Part shown: positions 42,772 to 51,574 of the stretch, piece by piece
Numbering within the stretch: the stretch's first letter is position 1
Layout of the letters: each line of letters begins with the position of its first letter
Assembly: GCF_014199915.1 (NCBI RefSeq)
Contig: NZ_JACHOO010000007.1
Location: 124,001 to 188,000, forward strand
Length of the DNA stretch: 64,000 bases
Direction of reading: 5' to 3'
Source of the DNA: Prosthecomicrobium pneumaticum
GTDB taxonomy: Bacteria > Pseudomonadota > Alphaproteobacteria > Rhizobiales > Kaistiaceae
Position numbers and translations under genes: made by a program
Notes under the pieces: model-generated
What the model was told of the DNA's origin: nothing
The model's input: only the letters and a program-made list of their open reading frames with translations
Database searches by the model: none

Positions 42772-44973
42772 TCAGAGCTTGGCAAGGGAGAAGACCCGGT
42801 CCTGGCCGTCGCCCGACCCGCCCTCGAGGATCAGGCGCCGTTCGCCGCCGAGCCGCTCGAACAGCGCGCCGAGATCGGCGACCTTGAGCGGCTTGGCGAT
42901 GTGATAGCCCTGCAGGTATTCGCAGCGCAGCAGCCGCAGCAGGCGGAGCTGTTCGCCGGTCTCCACCCCCTCGGCGACGACCTCGATGTCCATCGCGTCG
43001 CCGAGCGCCACCATCGACTGAATGAGCGCATTCGCGGTGGGATTGGCGCCGAGATCGGCGACGAAGGACCGGTCGATCTTCAAGGCGTCGAAGGGGAACT
43101 GGCGCAGATAGCCGATCGAGGAGAAGCCGGTGCCGAAATCGTCGAGCGAGAGACTGAAGCCGAGCGCCTTCAGCCGGGCGAGCTTGCGCTTGGCGATGGT
43201 GGGGTTGCGCACCAGCAGCCCCTCGGTCAGTTCGAGGGTGAAGCGCCCCGGGGCCGAGCCGTGCCGCCGCGTGATGGCGACGAGATCGTTGGCAAAATTC
43301 GGATCGCGCAGCTGCGCCGGCGACACGTTGACGGAGACCTTGAGGCCGGGCCAGTCGGCGAGATCGGTGCAGGCCCGGCGCACGACGAAGCGGCCGAGTT
43401 CATGGATCAGCCCGGTCTCCTCGGCGACCGGAACGAATTCGCCCGGCGAGACGAAACCGAGGGTGGGCGAGTTCCACCGCAGGAGCGCCTCGACATGGGT
43501 GACCTGCAGGTCCGCGGCGCGCACGATCGGCTGATAGACGAGACTGAGTTCCTCGCGCTCGATCGCCTCGCGGAGCGCCGCTTCGAGGCGCTTCTTCTGC
43601 AGGGCGCCGGTCTCCATCCCCGCGTGATAGGAAATCGCGTCACGCTCGGCCGCCGCTTTCGCCTGATACATGGCGAGATCGGCGCGCCGCAGCAGTTCGG
43701 CCGCGGTCGAATCCACCCCTTCGGCAACCGCATAGCCGACCGCGGCGGTCACCTGGAACTGGAAGCCGCCGATCGAGAAGGGCTGGTCGAGCGCGTGCAC
43801 CATCGCGGACGCAACGCCCGCGACCGCCTGCGGCGCCGAGCGGCCGACGAGGGCGAGCGCGAATTCGTCGCCACCGATGCGGGCGAAGCGCGCCTCGGCG
43901 GGCAGGATCATGCCGAGCCGCTCGGCGAGCCGGGACACGAGTTCGTCACCGCCCTGATGGCCGATCGAATCGTTGACCGATTTGAAGCCGTTGACGTCGA
44001 GATAGACGATCGCCGCTTCCCCGCGGTGGCAGGCGGCGGAAAAGGCGGGGCTCTCGATGAACTCGTTGAAGCCGAACCGGTTGGCGAGCCCGGTCAGGCT
44101 GTCGGTACGCGCGGCGACCACGGCCTGCCGCTCGCTCGCGCCTTGCGCGAGCGCCAGCCGTCGGGCGTTGACCGCGGTCATCGCGGCAATGAAACAGAAG
44201 AGGAGCAGCGCCCCCGATACGGGCAGGAAGATGTTGCGCAGGACCTCGGTGCCGGGCGTGGGCTGGGTCCACACGAGATGCGCGATCGTGCGGCCGAAGA
44301 GGTCGATGATCGCCGGAAACGCCGCTGCTTCGGGGCTGCCGGAACGATCGAGATGGAGGTCGTCGACGAGGAAGGTGGCGCCGAGCTTCTGCAGGCTGTC
44401 GGGGCGCAGATAGCTGCCCATCACGATCAGCGGCAGGGTCGCCGGATCGACCTCCGCCGCGCGCGAGACCGGCGCGAGCCGGGTGACGCCGACGAGGAGC
44501 GGCTCGCCGCTCGTCGCGAGATAGGCGGCGCGGGCGGCACTGTTCTCGACCGGGGCGGACCGGATCAGGTCGCGCAATTGCGCGATCGCCGCGGGCGTCA
44601 GCACATCGCCGAGTGCCGGGTCGCCCTCGTGACCCCAGGAATAGGCGATCTCGCCCGCGGGCGAGACGACGGCGAGGACATCGGCGATGTTGGTCTCGGT
44701 GATACCCGTGCCGAGATTGGCCTCGATCCACTCGGCATCGCCGCGCAGATAGGCCTCATAGGCTTCTTCCCACCAGGCATAGTCGTTGGCGAGGCCCTTG
44801 ATGCGGGTCTGCATCGCCTCGACGCCACCCTCGACCATGGTGCGCGCGCCGGCGGCCGCCTGCTCGTTCTGCCGCACCGCCATCCAGGCGATCGCCATCA
44901 GCACGGTGACGAGCGTCACCACGATGCCGGCGACCATGTTGAGCGTGATGCGGCCGGCGATCGGATTGGTCAT
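42772..44973 (-). CDS. Membrane diguanylate cyclase/phosphodiesterase (CHASE4-like, GGDEF, EAL)
   Basis: A 733-residue c-di-GMP enzyme. Two membrane segments (about residues 12-32 and 245-265) bracket a periplasmic sensor with the CHASE4-like stretch KGLANDYAWWEEAYE. The GGDEF motif is intact at residues 367-371 (RIGGDEFAL), and the EAL motif starts at residue 495 (HVEALLRW). Later catalytic residues are present in DDFGTGFSSIGYL and VAEGVETGEQ. Both synthesis and hydrolysis therefore look possible. The upstream region is shared with the divergent unknown/SET operon and holds a CtrA-like box. Confidence 0.93.
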   Translation of the reverse strand: MTNPIAGRITLNMVAGIVVTLVTVLMAIAWMAVRQNEQAAAGARTMVEGGVEAMQTRIKGLANDYAWWEEAYEAYLRGDAEWIEANLGTGITETNIADVLAVVSPAGEIAYSWGHEGDPALGDVLTPAAIAQLRDLIRSAPVENSAARAAYLATSGEPLLVGVTRLAPVSRAAEVDPATLPLIVMGSYLRPDSLQKLGATFLVDDLHLDRSGSPEAAAFPAIIDLFGRTIAHLVWTQPTPGTEVLRNIFLPVSGALLLFCFIAAMTAVNARRLALAQGASERQAVVAARTDSLTGLANRFGFNEFIESPAFSAACHRGEAAIVYLDVNGFKSVNDSIGHQGGDELVSRLAERLGMILPAEARFARIGGDEFALALVGRSAPQAVAGVASAMVHALDQPFSIGGFQFQVTAAVGYAVAEGVDSTAAELLRRADLAMYQAKAAAERDAISYHAGMETGALQKKRLEAALREAIEREELSLVYQPIVRAADLQVTHVEALLRWNSPTLGFVSPGEFVPVAEETGLIHELGRFVVRRACTDLADWPGLKVSVNVSPAQLRDPNFANDLVAITRRHGSAPGRFTLELTEGLLVRNPTIAKRKLARLKALGFSLSLDDFGTGFSSIGYLRQFPFDALKIDRSFVADLGANPTANALIQSMVALGDAMDIEVVAEGVETGEQLRLLRLLRCEYLQGYHIAKPLKVADLGALFERLGGERRLILEGGSGDGQDRVFSLAKL

Positions 44974-45286
44974 GGCCAGGGGTCCTCGGTCTTCGCCGAA
45001 CGCTCGCTCCGAACATTTGAGATACGCTTAAAACTCCCGACGCCACAGCACGGCGCGACTATCGCAGTTTTTGACAGGGCTCGCCACCGCTCGCGACCCT
45101 CTCGCGCAGGTCTCTGACGAATCAGAGATTTCCCGATTCTGCCGCAGCACGGAGCAACTGGGGATAGTCGATCCGAAGACGCCTCACTACCCGCTCAAAG
45201 TCAAATATGGTTGACAAAGGGTTAACGCTGTAATTCAAATTCGTTGCTCTCGATCGAATTTGTCCTGTGTATCGACGAGGAACAGC
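44974..45286. other. Divergent promoter region of the GGDEF-EAL gene and the unknown/SET pair
   Basis: About 310 bases with lower GC than the surroundings. Toward the plus-strand genes TTGACA (45211-45216) is present, but the -10 at optimal distance (TTCAAA) is weak. No gene seen. Confidence 0.5.
45017..45031 (-). promoter_or_regulatory. CtrA-box-like sequence before the GGDEF-EAL gene
   Basis: TTGA (45017-45020), seven bases, TTAA (45028-45031); on the gene's strand TTAA-N7-TCAA, seven of eight positions of the CtrA consensus, 43 bases before the start codon. c-di-GMP genes are common CtrA targets in this class, but the motif is short. Confidence 0.35.
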
Positions 45287-46249
45287 GTGCGCACTGAGCG
45301 AGCCCCGGGCGATCCCTCGCCCGCCGGTGGCCGTAGCGGCTGCCCTTTTCATGGATCCTCCGACGATCCGCCCCATGTCGACCTGACATGGTGGATCAAC
45401 GGGGGCTTGCTGTGCTCGGCCGGAAAACGCGAGTTCCAGCGCGGTCGCTATCTCTGCGCCGAAACGCGAAACGGCTATCAGTTCCTTGATGCCTTCGAGC
45501 GCTTCCGGACCGAGGTGGAGGACCATAAGAAGGTCGGCTTTCTCGCCGTCGTGCCGGCGCCCGGCCGGCGCTTCGTCAACGCTGCGGCGGAGTTGCGCTT
45601 CCTCGGCGAGATCATGGTCGACGCCGGCTTCGCCGAAAGCGCAGGGGCGCTGATCGCCGGCCAGACGATCGCCGCGCCGATCGAGATGCGCTGCCCCGTC
45701 ACCGGGCTCGCCACCGTCTACGAGTTCTTCCCCGTCGCCTTCACGACGCACGGGGCCAACGTCTCCGATCCGCTCTACGACCCCGCCCTCTCCGCGCCCT
45801 TCCTCGCCATCAACACGACATCGGACGCCTTCGCCTTCGGCATGCTCGTCAAGGACCTGTCGCAGCGGCAGTTCGGCTGCCAGCCCTTCGAGATCGGCGA
45901 CCGCGCCGAGGTCGAGCGGCTGTTCGACCGCTGCGTTTCGGCCTGGCACAACATGTCGGTGAACACCATCACCGCCTATGGCCGGCTCTCCGCCGTCCCC
46001 TCCCGCGCGGTGCGCCTGTCGGACGACCGCATGTCCTGGTTCGCGCCGCACAACGACCCGGTCTTCGCCGAGCTCGTCAAGGAACAGCACGGGCACGAAA
46101 TGCCCGTCGTCTACGCCGCGCGCCTGTGCGAGAAGTGGCTCGCCACGCTCTTCGAGGGCGCGCGCTACCTCCCGAGCCGCGACGGCCAGTCCGGCGGCGT
46201 CCCCACCTTCCATTCGGCGGATATCGGCGATGAGCTACACGGATTTTGA
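45287..46249 (+). CDS. Uncharacterised protein coupled to a SET-domain gene
   Basis: A 320-residue soluble protein I do not recognise. A GTG at 45287 with GAGG six bases upstream is the best start; a TTG at 45260 is in frame but lacks a ribosome site. After a disordered Pro/Gly-rich N-terminus containing GGRSGCPFHGSSDD, the body alternates hydrophobic strands and acidic helices: LTWWINGGLLCSAG, FLAVVPAPGRRFV, YEFFPVAFTTHGANV, CVSAWHNMSVNTITAYGRLS. There are no membrane segments, no signal peptide and no P-loop. Six or so cysteines and several histidines are scattered, so metal binding is possible. It overlaps the SET gene by 20 bases. It could be a SET substrate, a partner, or an enzyme of a new family. 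Confidence 0.6.
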   Translation: MRTERAPGDPSPAGGRSGCPFHGSSDDPPHVDLTWWINGGLLCSAGKREFQRGRYLCAETRNGYQFLDAFERFRTEVEDHKKVGFLAVVPAPGRRFVNAAAELRFLGEIMVDAGFAESAGALIAGQTIAAPIEMRCPVTGLATVYEFFPVAFTTHGANVSDPLYDPALSAPFLAINTTSDAFAFGMLVKDLSQRQFGCQPFEIGDRAEVERLFDRCVSAWHNMSVNTITAYGRLSAVPSRAVRLSDDRMSWFAPHNDPVFAELVKEQHGHEMPVVYAARLCEKWLATLFEGARYLPSRDGQSGGVPTFHSADIGDELHGF

Positions 46250-46643
46250 GTTCGTCGAGGTCCGGGCGATCAGCGACGACCACAAGGCGATCCACGCCCG
46301 GCGCGCGATCCCGGCCGGCACGTTTCTCGGCTTCTTCGACGGCAGGGCGATGATGGTCGATCTCGACCATCCCGAGACGCTCGACGATTTCTGGTGGCGC
46401 CAGTCGGTTCATCTTCGGCTCGTCGGCCGCCGGCTCGCCTGCCTCCTGCCGACAGAGACGCCGGACGGCGTCGACTATCTCAACCATTCCTGCCGGGCGA
46501 ATGCCCGCGTCGTCGACCAGCTCTATGTCTATGCGGAACGCGACATCGCGCCCGGCGAGGAAATCACGGCCGACTACCGCACCTTCAATCTGGTGCCGCA
46601 GGGCATACGCTGCTGGTGCGCCGAGCCGCTCTGCGAGATCTGA
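46230..46643 (+). CDS. Small SET-domain protein (predicted lysine methyltransferase)
   Basis: A 137-residue minimal SET domain. HARRAIPAGTFLGFFDG is the SET-N part, YLNHSCRANARV (residues 83-94) is the NHSC motif that binds SAM and forms the pseudoknot, and GEEITADYRTF supplies the catalytic Tyr116. A post-SET zinc-type cysteine trio, C128, C130 and C135, follows. SET enzymes methylate protein lysines using SAM and are uncommon in bacteria. All essential elements are present, so it should be active. Start ATG 46230 lies inside the 3' end of the upstream unknown gene, implying coupled translation and a functional pair. Confidence 0.88.
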   Translation: MSYTDFEFVEVRAISDDHKAIHARRAIPAGTFLGFFDGRAMMVDLDHPETLDDFWWRQSVHLRLVGRRLACLLPTETPDGVDYLNHSCRANARVVDQLYVYAERDIAPGEEITADYRTFNLVPQGIRCWCAEPLCEI

Positions 46644-46731
46644 CGAGCCCGCCTCGCCGGCCCGCCACGGGTAAACCGGCGCACGATCGCCGGGGAAGAC
46701 GCCCGCCGACGGGCAAGAGACGAGAACGCCG

Positions 46732-47922
46732 ATGTCCCCTCTCCCTCTCCCGTTCTGGCGGGTCGCCGGTGTCCTTCTGCTGATCGGCATCGAGGCGCTG
46801 CTCTTCGGCTTCAGCTATCCCTTCTTCAGCCTGGCGCTCGAGAAGCGCGAGATCGCCAACTGGCTGATCGGCCTCAACGCCTCGCTCGCGGGCGCCGGCA
46901 TCCTGTTCCTCGGCCCCTTCCTGCCGAGGCTGATCGATCGCTTCGGCGTGTCGCGTCTCGTCGCGGCGCAGTTCGCCGTCTCGCTCGCCGCCTTCGCCGC
47001 GATCGCCCTCGCCGACCATCTCGTCGTCTGGTTCGTCGCCCGCTTCATCATGGGCGCCTGCTTCTCCTCGCTGTGGACGACGACCGAGATCTGGCTCAAC
47101 GGCGCCGTCGACGATCGCCGCCGCGGCCGCATTATCGGCGCCTCGGGCACGCTCTATGCCGCCTGCCAGTTCGTCGGGCCGCTGCTCCTCGGCTGGACCG
47201 GCGCGACCGGGCCGCTGCCGCTCGCCGCGGCGATGCTGCCGCTCGCCGTCGGCGTCCTCGTCGCGCTGTCGATCCGCTCGGCCGCCGGCGAGGTCGAGGA
47301 CGAAGACGGTCCGGGCGATACCCGGACGCTCGCCACCGCCATCCGGCTCGCCGGCGCGCTCGTCGGCGCCGCCTTCCTGACGGGCCTCGGCGAAACCGCG
47401 ATGCAGAGCCTGCTGCCGCTCTACGGCCTGGCGCACGGGCTCGACGATGCCGGCGCCTCCCGCCTCGTCGCGATCTTCAGCCTCGGCGAGGCGGTGCTCG
47501 TCGCGCTCCTCGGCTGGCTCGCCGACAAGGCCGGTCGGCGCGCCACCCTGCTCGGCACGGCGGTCGTCGCCGTCGCCGCCTCGCTCGCGCTGCCGCTCGC
47601 AATCGGATCCGAGGTGCTCCTCGCGCCGGTGCTCTTCATCGCCGGCGGCGCGGTGTCCGGGCTCTATACGCTCGGCGTCGTACTGATCGGCGCGGATTTC
47701 CGCGGCCAGCGCCTCGCCGTCGTGTCGACCGGATTCGCCATGGCCTATTCCGCCGGTTCGATTCTCGGCGCGACCCCGATCGGCTATCTGATCGATCTCG
47801 CCGGCGTCGAGGCACTGCCGCTGTCGATCGCCGCCGGCTTCGCGCTGCTCTTCGCCTTCCTCCTCTGGCAGACCCGGCCGCGACCGCGCGGGATCATCCC
47901 CCGGGCGGATGTCGATCCGTAG
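46732..47922 (+). CDS. MFS transporter (YcaD-like)
   Basis: A 396-residue major facilitator with about twelve membrane segments. LPRLIDRFGVSRL is the loop 2-3 motif, and GWLADKAGRRATLLG is its counterpart in the second half. FIMGACFSSLWTTTEIWLNG matches the YcaD/arabinose-efflux-like subgroup. The ATG at 46732 is the first good start. It lies 88 bases after the SET gene on the same strand; substrate not deducible. Confidence 0.85.
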   Translation: MSPLPLPFWRVAGVLLLIGIEALLFGFSYPFFSLALEKREIANWLIGLNASLAGAGILFLGPFLPRLIDRFGVSRLVAAQFAVSLAAFAAIALADHLVVWFVARFIMGACFSSLWTTTEIWLNGAVDDRRRGRIIGASGTLYAACQFVGPLLLGWTGATGPLPLAAAMLPLAVGVLVALSIRSAAGEVEDEDGPGDTRTLATAIRLAGALVGAAFLTGLGETAMQSLLPLYGLAHGLDDAGASRLVAIFSLGEAVLVALLGWLADKAGRRATLLGTAVVAVAASLALPLAIGSEVLLAPVLFIAGGAVSGLYTLGVVLIGADFRGQRLAVVSTGFAMAYSAGSILGATPIGYLIDLAGVEALPLSIAAGFALLFAFLLWQTRPRPRGIIPRADVDP

Positions 47923-48022
47923 TCTGTATACAGTATCCTTGCGCGTCTCGTGCGGGTCTGCTCATCTGCCGCCGCCGCGCATCGTCCGCGCGGCAAACGA
48001 TGAGAAAGAGGGAACCCGCAGC

Positions 48023-48310
48023 ATGCAGTTCATGGTCGTCATGCGCCGCCGGTCGGAGCGCTTCACCGACGAGGACTTCAAGGCGCTCGTCGCCGAAGAG
48101 CAGGCCGAGGCGCGCAAGCTCTACATGGAAGGCCTGCTGCGGCAGATCTGGTACCGCGGCGACACCGGCGGCGGCGTGCTGCTGCTCGAGGCCGACGATC
48201 TCGATGCGGCGAGGGCGGCGATCAACCGCCTCCCCTTCGTCGAGCGCGACATGCTCGAACTCACCGAATTCATGCCGCTGAAACCCTTCGGCGGCTTCGG
48301 CCTGCGCTGA
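48023..48310 (+). CDS. Muconolactone isomerase-like / YciI-like small protein
   Basis: A 95-residue ferredoxin-like alpha/beta barrel protein with MQFMVVMRRRSERFTDEDF, EGLLRQIWYRGDTGGGVLLL and NRLPFVERDMLELTEFMPL, the pattern of muconolactone delta-isomerase-fold and YciI-like proteins. No aromatic-catabolism genes are nearby, so an isomerase role is doubtful and it is probably a small stress-related enzyme. AGAGGGAA precedes the ATG at 48023. Confidence 0.8.
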   Translation: MQFMVVMRRRSERFTDEDFKALVAEEQAEARKLYMEGLLRQIWYRGDTGGGVLLLEADDLDAARAAINRLPFVERDMLELTEFMPLKPFGGFGLR

Positions 48311-48314
48311 GCGC

Positions 48315-49346
48315 TCAGGACGGCAGAAGTTCGGCCGCGAGCCGGTCGATCTCCGCCGTCCACTCCGCCCGCCAGGTCCGCTTGGTGCCCTCGTCGAGCC
48401 AGGAGGCGTCGATCGCATTGATCGTGCAGGTCTTCAGTTCGGCGGGGGTGAGCGCGAGCGCCTTTGCCGCCATCGCGAATTCGGCGCCGAGATCGGTGCC
48501 GAACATCGGCGGGTCGTCGGTGTTGAGCGTCACCTTGAGCCCGGCGTCGATCATCCGCCGGATGGCGTGGTCCGGTGCCGAGAGGTCGGTGTATTCGGTC
48601 GTATAGAGGGTCGTCGAGGGGCAGCAGGTGAAGAACACGCCGGCCGCGCGACATTCCTCGACGAGCGCGGGATCATCGACGACGTGGTAGCCGTGGTCGA
48701 CCCGCTCCACCTTCAAGACCTCGACCGCCTCGCGCACGAACGCCGCAGGACCGACCTCGCCGGCATGCGTCGTGACGTGCAGGCCGAGCGCCCGCGCCCG
48801 CTCATACATCGCCCGGAACACTGCGGGGCCGTCGGGCAGTTCGTCGTAATCCGTGCCGATGCCGATCACCGCGTCGCGCCGGTGCTCGGCCACCATCTCG
48901 ACGAAGGCGACGCCCTTCTCCGGGCCGAGCGGCTTCGCATGCGCGGGAATGAGGCGCGACACCACGCCGTGATCGGTCTCGGCGTCGCGCATGCCGGCGA
49001 GGATGCCGTCGAGCATCTCCGGATAGGAGAGAAACTCGGCATGGGCGTGCGGGCTGAAGAAGAACTCCACGTAGCGCCCGCCGCCCGCCGCCGCGCTCGA
49101 CAGCGCCTCATAGGCGATGCGGTGGAAGTCGTCCGGCCTACGCACCGCGCGGCAGACGAGATCGTAGATCTTCAGGAAGTCGATGAGATTGTCATAGCGG
49201 TAGAGCTCCATCACGTCGTCGAAGGCCGGCAGGGAGAGGCCGTTCTTCTGCGCGAGCGCGACGAAGGTGGAGGGTCGGACGGATCCTTCGAGATGGAGGT
49301 GCAGTTCGATCTTGGGGATCGCCCGCGCGAAATCCTCGATTGCCAA
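48315..49346 (-). CDS. add: Adenosine deaminase
   Basis: A 343-residue amidohydrolase that converts adenosine to inosine. Metal-binding HxH lies in IELHLHLEGSVRP near residue 15, followed by VTTHAGEVGP (His and catalytic Glu), DHGYHVVDD, and the late Asp pair in VTLNTDDPPMFG. The start is a TTG at 49344-49346 with AGGAGG eight bases upstream. No ATG fits, and upstream frame shows no family similarity. Convergent with the YciI-like gene and divergent from kup. Belongs to purine salvage, like the nucleoside hydrolase 8 kb away. Confidence 0.95.
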   Translation of the reverse strand: MAIEDFARAIPKIELHLHLEGSVRPSTFVALAQKNGLSLPAFDDVMELYRYDNLIDFLKIYDLVCRAVRRPDDFHRIAYEALSSAAAGGGRYVEFFFSPHAHAEFLSYPEMLDGILAGMRDAETDHGVVSRLIPAHAKPLGPEKGVAFVEMVAEHRRDAVIGIGTDYDELPDGPAVFRAMYERARALGLHVTTHAGEVGPAAFVREAVEVLKVERVDHGYHVVDDPALVEECRAAGVFFTCCPSTTLYTTEYTDLSAPDHAIRRMIDAGLKVTLNTDDPPMFGTDLGAEFAMAAKALALTPAELKTCTINAIDASWLDEGTKRTWRAEWTAEIDRLAAELLPS

Positions 49347-49602
49347 AGTCGGCCCTCCTTCCCATCTACCGGGTCGCCAGAGTGGCGAGCACCGCGGGGT
49401 CCTGGATAGGGCCGAATTCCGGAGCGGGCCGATGCGCTCGGCGCAACATCCCGGCCGTCGGCGGCGCACCGCCCGCAGGCGCGCCGAGGTTCGGACCGGC
49501 TGCGGCCGGCAAGGCCCGCGCAAGCGCCCGTGTTGTGCGCTTCTCGCATTCTGATATAAGGCCGGCCGCCGCCGGCACGCGCGGTGAGAAAGATGATGGC
49601 TC

Positions 49603-51564
49603 ATGTCCGTTGATGGCCCGGCGGCCCCGCCGCCAGCCGATCTCCGACCCGCGCCCGTCGCCGAGCAAGCGGCCGCGACCGAAGCCGCGGACAAGGGTGG
49701 CCACGGCCACCCCGGCTTCTGGACGCTGACCCTCGGCTCGATCGGCGTCGTCTATGGCGACATCGGCACCAGCCCGCTCTACGCCTTCCGCGAAGCGCTG
49801 CACGCCGCCGGTCACAACGGCGCGGCGATCGCACGGGAAGACGTGATCGGCCTCGTGTCCCTGATCGTCTGGGCGCTGACGGTGATCGTCACGCTGAAAT
49901 ATGTCCTCATTTTGCTCCGCGCCGACAACAATGGCGAAGGCGGCACGCTCTCGCTGATGGCGCTCGCCCGCCGCTCGGTCGGCGGCGCGATGACCGTGTT
50001 CTTCCTCGGCATCGCCGGCGCGGCGCTGTTCTACGGCGACGCGGTGATCACCCCGGCGATCTCGGTCCTGTCCGCGGTGGAAGGCCTGAAGCTCGTCACG
50101 CCGGTCTTCGACCCTTACATCCTGCCGATCACCTGCGCGATCATCATCGCGCTCTTCCTCGTCCAGCGGCACGGTACCGCCCGGGTCGCGCAGTGGTTCG
50201 GCCCGATTACCGCGATCTGGTTCGCGATCATGGCGCTCGGCGGCTTTCTCCACATCGCCGACGATCCCGGCGTCTTCGCCGCCCTCAATCCGATCCATGC
50301 GGTGTTCTATCTCGCGAAGCACGGCTACACCTCGCTGATCGTGCTCGGCGCCGTCTTCCTCGCCGTCACCGGCGCCGAGGCGCTCTATGCGGATCTCGGC
50401 CATTTCGGCCGCAAGCCGATCCAGAGCGCGTGGCTCGGCTTCGTCTTCCCCGCGCTCGCGGCCAACTATCTCGGCCAGGGCGCGCTCGTCCTCGCCCATC
50501 CGGAGGCGATCACCAATCCCTTCTTCCTGCTCTATCCGAGCTGGGCGCTGCTGCCGGTCGTCATCCTCGCGACGATCGCGACCGTGATCGCCTCGCAGGC
50601 GGTGATCACCGGCGCCTATTCGATCACCCGCCAGGCGATCCAGCTCCGCCTCCTGCCGCGGATGGACATCCTGCACACCTCGGCACAGCAGGTCGGGCAG
50701 ATCTACATGCCCCAGGTGAACGGCATGCTGCTGATCGCCGTGCTCGTGCTCGTCGTCAGCTTCGGCTCGTCGTCCCGCCTCGCCACCGCCTATGGCATCT
50801 CGGTCACCGGCGAGATGGTGATCACCGCGCTGCTGACCTTCGTCGTGGTCTGGCGCCATTGGCGCTGGCCGGTCTGGGCGGCGGGGCTGCTGATGCTGCC
50901 TTTCCTGGTCGTCGACCTGATCTTCCTCGGCGGCAACCTGCCGAAGATCGCCGATGGCGGCTATGTGCCGCTCGCCATCGCCGGCGGGCTGATGCTGATC
51001 ATGTACACCTGGGTCAAGGGCACCCGCATCCTGTTCGAGAAGAGCCGGAAGAACGACGTCCCCTTCGCCTCGCTCGCGAAGAGCCTCGAGAAGAGCGAGA
51101 TCGTGCGTGTCCCCGGAACGGCGGTGTTCCTGACGAGCGATCCGGAGACGGCCCCCTCCTCGCTCCTGCACAGCCTCAAGCACTATCGGGCCCTGCACCA
51201 GAAGAACGTGTTGCTGACGATCATCACGGCGCATACGCCGCGCGTCGAGGAGGCGGACCGCGTCCGCATCGAGCCGGTCAACGACTCCTTCACCCGCATC
51301 TTCATGACGTTCGGCTATATGGAAACGCCGAACGTGCCGAAGGCGCTCGGCGTCTGCCGCCGGCTCGGCTGGAAATACGACATCATGTCGACGTCGTTCT
51401 TCCTGTCGCGCCGCTCGATCAAGACGTCGGAGACCGGCAACATCTTCAAGCGGCTGCAGAGCGCGCTCTACGTCAAGCTGGCGATCAACGCCTCCGACGC
51501 GACGGATTATTTCCACATCCCGACCGGCCGCGTGGTCGAGGTCGGCACCCAGATGACGATGTGA
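49603..51564 (+). CDS. kup: Kup-family potassium uptake protein
   Basis: A 653-residue KUP/HAK/KT transporter that takes up potassium with protons. About twelve membrane segments follow an N-terminal tail. [20 protein letters not shown] is the family signature near residue 46, [15 protein letters not shown] is another, and [14 protein letters not shown] is conserved. The hydrophilic C-terminal domain ends in [19 protein letters not shown]. The ATG at 49603 gives the normal length. Convergent with putA, stops 10 bases apart. Confidence 0.96.
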   Translation: MSVDGPAAPPPADLRPAPVAEQAAATEAADKGGHGHPGFWTLTLGSIGVVYGDIGTSPLYAFREALHAAGHNGAAIAREDVIGLVSLIVWALTVIVTLKYVLILLRADNNGEGGTLSLMALARRSVGGAMTVFFLGIAGAALFYGDAVITPAISVLSAVEGLKLVTPVFDPYILPITCAIIIALFLVQRHGTARVAQWFGPITAIWFAIMALGGFLHIADDPGVFAALNPIHAVFYLAKHGYTSLIVLGAVFLAVTGAEALYADLGHFGRKPIQSAWLGFVFPALAANYLGQGALVLAHPEAITNPFFLLYPSWALLPVVILATIATVIASQAVITGAYSITRQAIQLRLLPRMDILHTSAQQVGQIYMPQVNGMLLIAVLVLVVSFGSSSRLATAYGISVTGEMVITALLTFVVVWRHWRWPVWAAGLLMLPFLVVDLIFLGGNLPKIADGGYVPLAIAGGLMLIMYTWVKGTRILFEKSRKNDVPFASLAKSLEKSEIVRVPGTAVFLTSDPETAPSSLLHSLKHYRALHQKNVLLTIITAHTPRVEEADRVRIEPVNDSFTRIFMTFGYMETPNVPKALGVCRRLGWKYDIMSTSFFLSRRSIKTSETGNIFKRLQSALYVKLAINASDATDYFHIPTGRVVEVGTQMTM

Positions 51565-51574
51565 GCGGCGGCCT

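Noticed and set aside
49347-49694. N-terminal extension of adenosine deaminase
   Set aside because: The upstream frame is low-complexity. The TTG at 49346 has a strong ribosome site and matches the normal N-terminus.
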